Positions 7,383 through 14,649 of a stretch of 64,000 bases of DNA are shown in pieces. How positions within the stretch are numbered: position 1 is the first letter of the stretch; each line of letters opens with the position of its first letter. The position numbers were made by a program, and so were the translations under genes. Below the pieces are notes generated by a model. It saw only the letters and a list, made by a program, of their open reading frames with translations, ran no database searches and had not been told where the DNA came from. Source of the stretch: an uncultured Collinsella sp. (GTDB lineage: Bacteria; Actinomycetota; Coriobacteriia; Coriobacteriales; Coriobacteriaceae); assembly GCA_958447445.1 (NCBI GenBank), contig CAUDAE010000001.1, forward strand, positions 1 through 64,000, written 5' to 3'.

Positions 7383-9113
7383 ATGGCGAACGACAGCAAG
7401 ACATGGCGGTGCGGAAAGTATGAGCTCAGCTTTGACCGTCCGCGCATCATGGGCGTCCTCAACGTGACGCCCGATTCGTCTAGCGATGGCGGGGAGCACT
7501 TCGACCCGGATGCCGCCATCGAGTACGGCCTGGCGATGCTCGACGCCGGCGCCGACATCATCGACGTGGGCGGCGAGTCCACGCGCCCCGGCTTTACCCC
7601 GGTCAACCCCGACGAGGAGGCTCGCCGCGTGCTGCCCGTGGTGCGCGCGCTGGCCAAGGAGGGCGCCATCGTCTCGATCGACACGCGTCATGTGGCGGTT
7701 GCCAAGGCGGCCGTGCGCTGCGGCGCCTCGATCGTCAACGACGTGACCGGCTTCACCGATCCCAAGATGGTCGAGTTTGTTAAGACGAGCACCTGCGGCA
7801 TCATCGTGGTGCATGCCGGCGAGGTCGCCGCGCCCACCCGCACGCACGCAACGGTGCAGCTCGATACCTCGGCAGCGGCGTTTGTTGCCGAGAAGGCGCG
7901 CGAGGCGGCTGCCGAGGCCGCGCGTGAGGCCGAGAAGCCGGCTCGCCGCCGTCGCGGCAAGTTGCTGGGTGAGCCTAAGTCGGAGGCCAAGCTTCCGGGC
8001 GGCGTGGTGCAGCCCTCGTTGCCGTTTGGCGAACCGGAGCCCACGTCCGAGCCTGCAAGCGAGCAGGAGACGCCCGCCACCGAGCAGACTGCTGCCGCCG
8101 AGACCGTCGCGCCCGCGCCCGCAGCCACCGAGGCCGCATCGGAGTCCAATGACCGTCTGGCCGCCATGATGCGCCGCAGCGCCCGCCGCGAGGAAGCCTA
8201 CGTGCCCACCTCACAGCTCCGCCGCTTCACCCTGCCCGATTCGGCGCCCATTATGCGCCGCGTCATGGGCTTTCTGTCTGACCAGGCCCGCACACTCATC
8301 CATGCCGGCGTGTCGCGCGACCGCATCTGCATCGATCCTGGCCCGGGCTTTGGTAAGTCGGCTAACGAGGACATCGTCATCCAGCGCGAGACTGCCAAGA
8401 TGGCGTCACTGGGCTATCCGCTCATGTGCGCCGTGTCGCGCAAGCGCTTTGTGGGCGCCGTCTCGGGCGTGACCGAGGCCGCCGAGCGCGATGCCGCTAC
8501 GTTTGGCGTGTGCCTGGGCGCCATCCAGGCCGGTGCCAACATCGTGCGCGTGCACGACGCCGCGGGTTTTGCGCAGTTCCTAAACGGCTACTGGGCGGTT
8601 GCCAAGCCACAGCCGCGCCGCGCGTTTGTGGCCGTGGGCTCCAACCTGGGGCATCGCTGCGACAACATCCGCGCCGCACGCGAGATGATCGCCGAGATTC
8701 CACTCACCTGCGTGTCTAACTCCTCCAAGATTTACGAGAGCGAGCCTGCCTACGAGACGCGCCAGGACGCGTTTGCCAACGCCGTCATCGAGATCAAGAC
8801 CGAGCTTGCGCCGCTGGTGCTGCTCGACGAGCTCATGAAGATCGAGGCCGAGCTGGGACGCGACCGCTCCAAAAAGGCCAAGGCCAACGGTCCGCGCACC
8901 ATCGACCTGGACCTGCTGTGGATGGACGGCGAGACCCACGGCGGCAAAAAGCTGCGCCTGCCGCATCCGCTGATCGGCGAACGCGATTTTGTGCTGGTGC
9001 CGCTCGAGGACCTGATGCACGACCCGGCGCGGTTCTTCCGCTACAACGGCGTCGAGGTCAAGGAGCCCGAGGACCGCGTGGGCCATATCGTGGGCGAATT
9101 GGGGCGCATGTAG
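7383..9113 (+). CDS. folP: fused dihydropteroate synthase - HPPK (FolP-FolK)
   Basis: 576 residues catalysing two folate-biosynthesis steps. The dihydropteroate synthase part has GVLNVTPDSSSDGG (about 21-34; Ser replaces the usual Phe of DSFSDGG), DVGGESTRPG, VSIDTRHVAVA, IVNDVTG, DPGPGFGKS and AVSRKRFVG. From about residue 413 an HPPK domain follows: AFVAVGSNLGHR, YESEPAYE, and the catalytic R-T-I-D-L-D-L motif with GPRTID and LPHPLIGERDF. Between residues about 148 and 280, where other enzymes have a short Met-His loop, lies a ~130-residue Ala/Glu/Pro-rich, low-complexity insert. ATG at 7383 has AGGAGG spaced 6 nt; ATG at 7377 is too close. The next gene starts at the following base. Confidence 0.93.
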   Translation: MANDSKTWRCGKYELSFDRPRIMGVLNVTPDSSSDGGEHFDPDAAIEYGLAMLDAGADIIDVGGESTRPGFTPVNPDEEARRVLPVVRALAKEGAIVSIDTRHVAVAKAAVRCGASIVNDVTGFTDPKMVEFVKTSTCGIIVVHAGEVAAPTRTHATVQLDTSAAAFVAEKAREAAAEAAREAEKPARRRRGKLLGEPKSEAKLPGGVVQPSLPFGEPEPTSEPASEQETPATEQTAAAETVAPAPAATEAASESNDRLAAMMRRSARREEAYVPTSQLRRFTLPDSAPIMRRVMGFLSDQARTLIHAGVSRDRICIDPGPGFGKSANEDIVIQRETAKMASLGYPLMCAVSRKRFVGAVSGVTEAAERDAATFGVCLGAIQAGANIVRVHDAAGFAQFLNGYWAVAKPQPRRAFVAVGSNLGHRCDNIRAAREMIAEIPLTCVSNSSKIYESEPAYETRQDAFANAVIEIKTELAPLVLLDELMKIEAELGRDRSKKAKANGPRTIDLDLLWMDGETHGGKKLRLPHPLIGERDFVLVPLEDLMHDPARFFRYNGVEVKEPEDRVGHIVGELGRM

Positions 9114-9815
9114 ATGATCGAGATGAATGCTGTTGCCGCTGGCACCGAGCTCGACGCGGCGCGCGACGCGGGCCGCGAGGGCATGTCCGCGGGCTGGTGC
9201 GCGTGGAGCGCGGGCGATGCTTCGCTGACGTTTTCGCTGATCGTGCGCCCGGACGTGAACATGCATGCCTTCCACGGCCTGCCGTTTGTGGCTGCGATGG
9301 GCATGATGGACGCGCTCGTGGGCACGGCTTCGACGCCGGGGTTGGGCCTTGCCGGTAAGGTGGGTATCCAGTGGCCGAGCGATATCGTGTGCGGTGCGCC
9401 TGCGTTTGAGACGTCGCTCGCGCGTGTTGCCGTGAACGGCGGTGCCGCTGCTGCGGGCATGTTCGGTGCCGTGACGGTGGATATTGAGCGTTCGGCGCTG
9501 GGCGAGCTTGGTGTGGACGTGGCTGACGAAGCGCTGGTCGAGACGCTGGCCGCCGCCGTGCTGGCCCGCGTGGACGCTTGGGCGGTTGTTGCCAACACGC
9601 CGCAAGGCGCCGCAGGGCCGCTGGCTCCCGTGCTGGGCGAGTACTTTGACATGGTGCCACTGCTGGGTCGTCAGGTCGCGGCGGTGTCGCCCAACGGTTT
9701 GCCGCTTGCGGTCGGTGTGTTTGCGGGCCTGGACATCTGGGGTCGCGCCACCATCAAGACCGATGCCGGCGAGCAAGAGTTTCCGCCCGAGGCCGTGCGG
9801 ATTCGCAGTCTGTAG
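9114..9815 (+). CDS. biotin-protein-ligase-like protein
   Basis: 233 residues starting at the base after the folPK stop, so co-translated. The central segment VGIQWPSDIVCG resembles the KWPNDIV motif of biotin-protein ligases, and LPFVAAMGMMDAL and the C-terminal LPLAVGVFAGLDIWGRATIKT resemble, respectively, the adjoining helix and the small C-terminal barrel of BirA enzymes. The N-terminal GRGRxxR biotinoyl-AMP loop is not recognisable, so the protein may be a diverged or inactive ligase/lipoate-ligase relative. There is no HTH domain. Family membership is inferred from these short motifs; function is not known. Confidence 0.55.
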   Translation: MIEMNAVAAGTELDAARDAGREGMSAGWCAWSAGDASLTFSLIVRPDVNMHAFHGLPFVAAMGMMDALVGTASTPGLGLAGKVGIQWPSDIVCGAPAFETSLARVAVNGGAAAAGMFGAVTVDIERSALGELGVDVADEALVETLAAAVLARVDAWAVVANTPQGAAGPLAPVLGEYFDMVPLLGRQVAAVSPNGLPLAVGVFAGLDIWGRATIKTDAGEQEFPPEAVRIRSL

Positions 9816-9914
9816 CGCGGGGCACCTGCGCTCAAAGATAACGATGACAATGAAGCCCTCTTCGGCCTGTGCCGGGGAGGACTTTCGCCTATCTGGGGAA
9901 TGGGTTGCCAGCGC

Positions 9915-9957
9915 CCTATTCCTCAAAACTGAAAATTTTTCGATTTTGAGGAATAGG
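9915..9957. repeat. 43-nt perfect hairpin between convergent genes
   Basis: CCTATTCCTCAAAA (9915-9928) and TTTTGAGGAATAGG (9944-9957) form a perfect 14-bp stem around an AT-rich loop. It lies between the biotin-ligase-like gene and coaX, which converge. It could serve as a bidirectional terminator or be a small palindromic repeat; no U run follows the stem outside it. Confidence 0.55.
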
Positions 9958-10014
9958 CTTGGCGAACGTTTGCGGGGGCTGTGGCATCGGACGTGCTCGA
10001 CTTAAGCCCCTGCT

Positions 10015-10788
10015 CTATCCCAGCTCCTGCATGCGGCGGTAGATTTCGCAGATGCCCTTGATGGTGAGTTGACCGTCTACCACGTCGAAGGCATCGGTCG
10101 AATCGGCGACGATGCTGGCGAGACCGCCCGTGGCGATAACGGTGGCATCCTCGCGGCCCAGCTCGCGCTTCATGCGCGCGACCAGGCCTTCGGCCATGGC
10201 GGCGGCGCCCGTTACGGCGCCGACCTTGATGCACTCCTCGGTATCGCGGCCGATGGCGTGCTCGGGCGCCTCGAGCGGCACGCTGGCGAGCTTGGCGGCA
10301 CGGGCGGCAAGCGCGTCCATGGAGATGCGAATGCCCGGCGCGATCGCTCCGCCAATGTAATAACCGTCCTCATCGATGACGTCGATATTGGTCGCGGTGC
10401 CAAAGTCCACCACGATTGCCGGCGCGCCGTAGAAAGTTTCGGCCGCAACGGCGTTAGCGACGCGATCGGCGCCTACGGCCTGGGGACGCGCCGCACGCAG
10501 CTTGGTCACCGCGGCCGTCTGCGGCCCAATGACGATGGCGTCTGCGGCAATGCGGTCGGCCACGGCGTGCCATTCGCGCGAGAGCTGCGGCACCACGCCC
10601 GCAAAGGCGATCGCGTCGACCGCATCGAGCGAAAGGCCGTACATCTTAAAGAAACCCATCAGGCGCACATGGATCTCGTCGGCGGTATAGGAGCGGTCGG
10701 TGGGCATGCGCCACGACTGCACCAGCTCGTCTCCGTCAAACAGGCCCATGGCCGTCTGCGTGTTTCCCATATCGATAGCGAGCAGCAT
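10015..10788 (-). CDS. coaX: type III pantothenate kinase CoaX
   Basis: 257 residues, normal length. It phosphorylates pantothenate in the first step of coenzyme A synthesis and needs a monovalent cation. ATP-binding AIDMGNTQTAMG is at residues 4-15, GADRVANAVAA around 107, and VVDFGTATNID followed by GGAIAPGIRISMDAL around 129-155, all hallmark type III motifs. ATG at 10786-10788 follows a GGGAG site; the frame is open far upstream across the tRNA but without homology. It converges on the biotin-ligase-like gene, the two separated by a perfect hairpin. Confidence 0.94.
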   Translation of the reverse strand: MLLAIDMGNTQTAMGLFDGDELVQSWRMPTDRSYTADEIHVRLMGFFKMYGLSLDAVDAIAFAGVVPQLSREWHAVADRIAADAIVIGPQTAAVTKLRAARPQAVGADRVANAVAAETFYGAPAIVVDFGTATNIDVIDEDGYYIGGAIAPGIRISMDALAARAAKLASVPLEAPEHAIGRDTEECIKVGAVTGAAAMAEGLVARMKRELGREDATVIATGGLASIVADSTDAFDVVDGQLTIKGICEIYRRMQELG

Positions 10789-10924
10789 GTCTACTCCCGG
10801 TGTTGGCATAAAAGGACGCGCACCATTGTATACGCGCCGTCGACGGAGCTCGGCTGCGATTCGTTTGCGGCGATAGGGGCGGAGGGGTTTAAATATGAAG
10901 GAATTATGCTCTACGAGATTTTTC

Positions 10925-10953
10925 TTGCCGTTTGCCGAACTCCCGCGTAATAT
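10925..10953 (+). promoter_or_regulatory. promoter of tRNA-fMet
   Basis: TTGCCG (10925-10930) and TAATAT (10948-10953) with a 17-bp spacer lie 32 bp upstream of the mature tRNA 5' end, a good sigma-70-type match. A GCGCACATGAGGCGC patch lies in the leader. Confidence 0.55.
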
Positions 10954-10984
10954 TCTTTCTTGCGCACATGAGGCGCCCAGACAT

Positions 10985-11061
<77 letters not shown>

Positions 11062-11070
11062 AGAACTTGC

Positions 11071-11101
11071 AGCTCGTCGGCCTAGTCGGCGAGCTTTTTT
11101 G
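11071..11101 (+). terminator. Rho-independent terminator of tRNA-fMet
   Basis: AGCTCGTCG pairs with CGGCGAGCT (9 bp with one G-T) around GCCTAGT and is followed by six or more T. It begins 9 nt after the tRNA CCA. Confidence 0.8.
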
Positions 11102-11150
11102 TTATTTCGGGGCCGTGTTTTCGGTCCAATTCTCGGCCTCTCAATCAAAA

Positions 11151-11447
11151 TCTCGATCTGTAACATCTAGACCCGATTTGGGCGGCTAGGTGTTACAGAT
11201 CGAGATATACCGGTGGTTTGGGTCGTGTTTGTCTCGACCTGTAACATCTGGGGCTCATTTTGCCGAGCTGTTGTTACAGATTGAGATTTTTTGGCAGGCG
11301 GGTTTGGTTTGTCTCGATCTGTAACGGTAAGGGGTCAAAAGTGGGCCTAGCTGTTACAGATCTAGATTGTTGAGGATGGGCCGAGAGGAATGTCTCGATC
11401 TGTAACAGTAAGACCCAGTTTTACCGCGTAACTGTTACAGATCGAGA
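11151..11447. repeat. array of four 55-bp hairpins
   Basis: Units at 11151-11205, 11232-11286, 11312-11366 and 11393-11447 are each exactly 55 bp and separated by 26, 25 and 26 bp. Each begins TCTCGATCTGTAACA and ends with its inverse TGTTACAGATCGAGA, with a few substitutions. The tips differ but share a CCCA-TTTT-CCG-like centre, in inverted orientation in unit 3. The array fills the gap between the tRNA terminator and the flavin oxidoreductase gene. Confidence 0.9.
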
Positions 11448-11594
11448 CAAACCGACGGGCCGCCCCGCCCACCCCCATCCACCTGCCGCCACCTGATATT
11501 CGCCGATTTCCGTTGTGCCGCTGTGCCCCCATGCCATATCCTCTAGACAACTACGCGGCATCATCGCCGCCGCGCCTACAAGAGAGGAATGTCC

Positions 11595-13625
11595 ATGACC
11601 GCACCTGCACCCAAGCTGCTCCAGCCCATTACGGTTGGCCCCCTTGAGCTCAAAAACCGCATTATGTTTCCGCCGCTGACCACCGGCTACGAGGAGCGCG
11701 ACGGTTCCATCGGCGAGCGCAGCCTGGCCTTTTACGAGCGTCTGGCCCGTGGCGGCGTGAGCTACATCGTCATCGGCGACGTCGCTCCCGTCATGACCGC
11801 AAGCCCCACGCCCAAGCTGGCAACCGACGCCCAGATCCCCACGTTTAAGGCCCTGGCTGACGCCGTCCACAAGCACGGCGCCAAGGTCGCGCTGCAGCTG
11901 TTCCATCCCGAGTACGACGTGCCCGGTGTCGGTCGCATTGTCATGGGATCCATGGTCGCCGCCAAGGCCGCGCAGGAGGCCAAGGCCGCCGGCGACGAGG
12001 AGACCTTTGCCGCCAAGATGGCCGAGTCCAACGAGATCCGCAAGCAGGCATACGCCAAGTTGCACCACGACATGCAGCACTTTGTGAACGAGGCGAGCGT
12101 AGAGCAGCTCACCCAGATCAAGGAGGCTATCGCCGCCTCGGCCGCTCGCGCGCAGCAGGCCGGGATCGATGCCATTGAGGTCCACGGCGACCGCCTGGTA
12201 GGTTCGCTGTGCTCGGCCATCCTCAACCAGCGCACCGACGAGTACGGCGGCTCGTTCGAGAACCGCGTTCACTACGCGCTGGAGGTCGTCGCTGCCATTA
12301 AGGAAGCCGCGCCGCAGCTGATGGTGGAGTACAAGCTCCCCGTGATCATGGAGAACCCCGACGGTACGCCGCGCGGCAAGGGCGGCCTGCAGCCCGACGA
12401 GGCCTGCGAGTTCGCCAAGCTGCTCGAGGGTGCGGGCATCGACATGATCCAGGTCGCACAGGCCAACCACACCGGCAACATGGGCGACACCATTCCGCCC
12501 ATGGGCGCCATGCCCTACAACTGGACGCTGCCCGTGGCCGAGCGCGTCAAGGCCCTGGTCTCCGTGCCGGTGGCAACCGTCGGCCGTGTTGTTTCGGTCG
12601 AGGCCGGCGAGAAGATTCTGGAAGACGGCGCCGCCGACATCATCGCCTATGGCCGCTCGCTCATGTGCGACCCCGACATTGCGCTGAAGGCCGCCACAGG
12701 TGAGCCCATCCGCGAGTGCCTCAACTGCAACAAGGGCTGCGTCGATGCGATTCAAAACCGCAAGTACATCTCGTGCGTGCTCAATGCCGAGAACGGCGAT
12801 GAGGCAACCATCGCCATTAAGCCGGGCGAGGGCGACAAGAAGATCGCCGTGGTGGGCGGCGGCATCGCCGGTCTGGAGGCCGCGCGCGTGGCGGCCAAGC
12901 GCGGCTACGACGTGACCGTCTACGAGGCGAGCGATCATCTGGGCGGCCAGATTGTGCTGGCGGCAGCACCCCCGCGCAAGGACGAGATCATGCGCTCGGT
13001 CGAGTACTACGAGAAGATTCTGCCTGGCCTGGGCGTGAAGGTTGAGCTCAACCATGCCGCCACCGCTGAGGACCTCAACGCCGCCGACGCCGCGATTGTG
13101 GCCGTGGGCGCGCACGACGTGGTCATCCCTGTTCCGGGTGCCGACTCGGACAAGGTCGTCTCGAGCTGGGACGTGCTGGCCGGCAAGGTGGAGCTTACGG
13201 GCCGCGTCGCCGTCATTGGCGGCGGCCTGGTGGGCACCGAGACTGCTGAGTACCTGCTGCAGCACGGCTGTGAGGTGGCGATCGTCGAGATGCTCGACAA
13301 GATTGCCGCGGGCGAGTCCGAGACCATTCTGCCGCTGATTATGAGCGACTTTGCAGAGCACAACGTGGAGCAGCATGTTAAGACCCGCCTGACCGCCATT
13401 ACCGACGAGGGCGTGGAGGCTATTCGCACCACCGAGGACGGCGCCGAGGAGCCGGTGAAGATCGCCTGCGATTACGTGGTGATGGCCGTGGGCTCCAAGG
13501 CCAATGCGTTTGACCTGGACGGCGTGACGGTGCCCGTGACCTGCGTGGGCGACTGCTCGGGCGAGCGCACCGCCGACATCGCGAGCGCCATTCGCACGGC
13601 GTATCACGCGGCCAACGAGCTGTAG
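11595..13625 (+). CDS. NADH:flavin oxidoreductase / Old Yellow Enzyme family with Fe-S and FAD domains
   Basis: 676 residues, the size of 2,4-dienoyl-CoA reductase/BaiCD-type enzymes. The N-terminal FMN barrel (about 1-340) starts LLQPITVGPLELKNRI and has HGDRLVGSL in place of the usual HGAHGYL active-site stretch, then NQRTDEYGGSFENR. A [4Fe-4S] motif CLNCNKGC ... C follows near 375-395. The C-terminal half has two Rossmann motifs, VVGGGIAGLEAARVA (FAD) and VIGGGLVGTETAEYL (NAD). Such enzymes reduce activated alkenes or related small substrates with NAD(P)H; the substrate here is unknown. ATG at 11595 is spaced 7 nt from AGAGAGG; ATG at 11589 is too close. It is a single-gene unit followed by a terminator. 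Confidence 0.9.
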   Translation: MTAPAPKLLQPITVGPLELKNRIMFPPLTTGYEERDGSIGERSLAFYERLARGGVSYIVIGDVAPVMTASPTPKLATDAQIPTFKALADAVHKHGAKVALQLFHPEYDVPGVGRIVMGSMVAAKAAQEAKAAGDEETFAAKMAESNEIRKQAYAKLHHDMQHFVNEASVEQLTQIKEAIAASAARAQQAGIDAIEVHGDRLVGSLCSAILNQRTDEYGGSFENRVHYALEVVAAIKEAAPQLMVEYKLPVIMENPDGTPRGKGGLQPDEACEFAKLLEGAGIDMIQVAQANHTGNMGDTIPPMGAMPYNWTLPVAERVKALVSVPVATVGRVVSVEAGEKILEDGAADIIAYGRSLMCDPDIALKAATGEPIRECLNCNKGCVDAIQNRKYISCVLNAENGDEATIAIKPGEGDKKIAVVGGGIAGLEAARVAAKRGYDVTVYEASDHLGGQIVLAAAPPRKDEIMRSVEYYEKILPGLGVKVELNHAATAEDLNAADAAIVAVGAHDVVIPVPGADSDKVVSSWDVLAGKVELTGRVAVIGGGLVGTETAEYLLQHGCEVAIVEMLDKIAAGESETILPLIMSDFAEHNVEQHVKTRLTAITDEGVEAIRTTEDGAEEPVKIACDYVVMAVGSKANAFDLDGVTVPVTCVGDCSGERTADIASAIRTAYHAANEL

Positions 13626-13699
13626 TTAACATCGCGGCCAGGCGGGGCGGTAGCACGGATCCGCCTCGCCCCGCTGCGTCCCGTCGGGTGTCAACCGGT

Positions 13700-13736
13700 G
13701 CGGGGCCTGCAAGCGCAGCAGGTCCCGCCCTTTTTG
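13700..13736 (+). terminator. Rho-independent terminator
   Basis: GCGGGGCCTGC pairs with GCAGGTCCCGC (11 bp, one G-T) and is followed by CCTTTTTG. It lies 75 nt after the flavin oxidoreductase stop. Confidence 0.8.
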
Positions 13737-13740
13737 TTTT

Positions 13741-13994
13741 GCTCTGGTGGATGGTAATGCGCGGTAATCATGAGGAGTGAGGACGTCTACTGCCTTGCAG
13801 ACCACTCAAAAATATTGGGGGAGGGGTTAATAACTATATCCTCTATACCAAAGGACATAAAGAGATGCCAATTTTGTTGACAAGCGAATGACGATTAGCT
13901 GCGAGTCAGCTACCAGCGTAAATAATCGATAAAGAAATGTCGTAATTTGGTGCCAAATGCCCAGATAACGCCGCGTCTATTTTAATTAACTGCT
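13741..13994. other. AT-rich intergenic stretch, no gene seen
   Basis: About 250 bp distinctly AT-richer than the surroundings, upstream of the HTH gene. It contains short palindromes such as TAGCTGCGAGTCAGCTA (13896-13912) and a possible 36-codon frame with no ribosome site. Its composition fits either a regulatory region or acquired DNA. Confidence 0.4.
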
Positions 13995-14023
13995 TTGAGC
14001 AAACAGTAAAATGCTACTATCTA
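13995..14023 (+). promoter_or_regulatory. candidate promoter of the HTH gene
   Basis: TTGAGC (13995-14000) and TATCTA (14018-14023), spacer 17 bp, about 50 bp before the start codon. Confidence 0.4.
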
Positions 14024-14073
14024 ACTTGCACGTAAGAAAGCAGATTAACGGCTAAGGCTAAGAAGTGGCAGGT

Positions 14074-14469
14074 ATGTCGGAAGCAACTAGGACTCGCACG
14101 CATGCGCCCGAGGTTAGGCAGCGCGCCGTCGAGATCCTCCAAGAGGGGGTCGGTCATCGCGCTCTCGCCGCGGAGCTTGGCATTCCCCAGGCCACGGCTC
14201 GTCAGTGGGCCCGCGCGTATGCCGTGGGCGGTGCCGACGCCGTTCTCAATGCCGGTTCGCATCATCCCACCTATTCGTACGACGTAAAGCTCGCTGTGGT
14301 TAAGGACCGTCTGGAAAACGGCTTGACGGTTCGCGAGGCCATGATCAAGCACAAGATTCCCAGCGAGTCTTCGGTCAAGGCTTGGTGCCGTCAGTACCGC
14401 GAGAGCGGTGAGTCCGCACTGGTCGATAAGCCGCGCGGTCGCAAGCCGCGCGTTAAAAAGGCGGAATAG
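14074..14469 (+). CDS. orphan helix-turn-helix protein (transposase OrfA-like)
   Basis: 131 residues from the ATG at 14074; a GTG at 14065 with AAGG at 7 nt spacing is an alternative. Two HTH units are visible: residues about 10-60 (RQRAVEILQEGVGHRALAAE, then GIPQATARQWARAY) and about 70-115 (KLAVVKDRLENG, then KHKIPSESSVKAWCRQYRES). The tail is basic (KPRGRKPRVKK). This paired architecture is that of the DNA-binding subunit of IS3-type transposases, but no catalytic OrfB follows, so it may be a domesticated regulator. It sits behind an AT-rich region and has its own promoter and terminator, directly before the hydrogenase operon. Confidence 0.75.
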   Translation: MSEATRTRTHAPEVRQRAVEILQEGVGHRALAAELGIPQATARQWARAYAVGGADAVLNAGSHHPTYSYDVKLAVVKDRLENGLTVREAMIKHKIPSESSVKAWCRQYRESGESALVDKPRGRKPRVKKAE

Positions 14470-14481
14470 CAAACGGGATGG

Positions 14482-14505
14482 TGCGCCCACAGGGGCGCAT
14501 TTTTC
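14482..14505 (+). terminator. Rho-independent terminator of the HTH gene
   Basis: TGCGCCC-acag-GGGCGCA stem (7 bp) followed by TTTTTC, 12 nt after the stop codon. Confidence 0.8.
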
Positions 14506-14595
14506 TTGCCGCCTCTCTGCTCCAAAGCGGACGTGCCCTTGCCCCGTACGCCTAAAACTCCCCAGTTGACCGAAAACCTGCCGCTGCTGCTCCTC

Positions 14596-14621
14596 AATTG
14601 AGCTATAACGTTAAACAATTG
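14596..14621 (+). promoter_or_regulatory. symmetrical AT-rich site upstream of the hydrogenase operon
   Basis: Two CAATTG words flank the palindrome TAACGTTA (14606-14613), about 40 bp upstream of the first hydrogenase start. It may be an operator; no regulator is identified. Confidence 0.3.
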
Positions 14622-14649
14622 CAGCGTTTTTGCATGGGGGAGTGATGGT

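Noticed and set aside
11151..11447. Possible CRISPR array
   Set aside because: The repeated part is a pair of inverted arms around a variable tip, not a direct repeat with unique spacers, and no cas gene is nearby.
13770..13880. Possible 36-residue peptide gene
   Set aside because: No ribosome site and no recognisable features; the stretch is AT-rich non-coding DNA.
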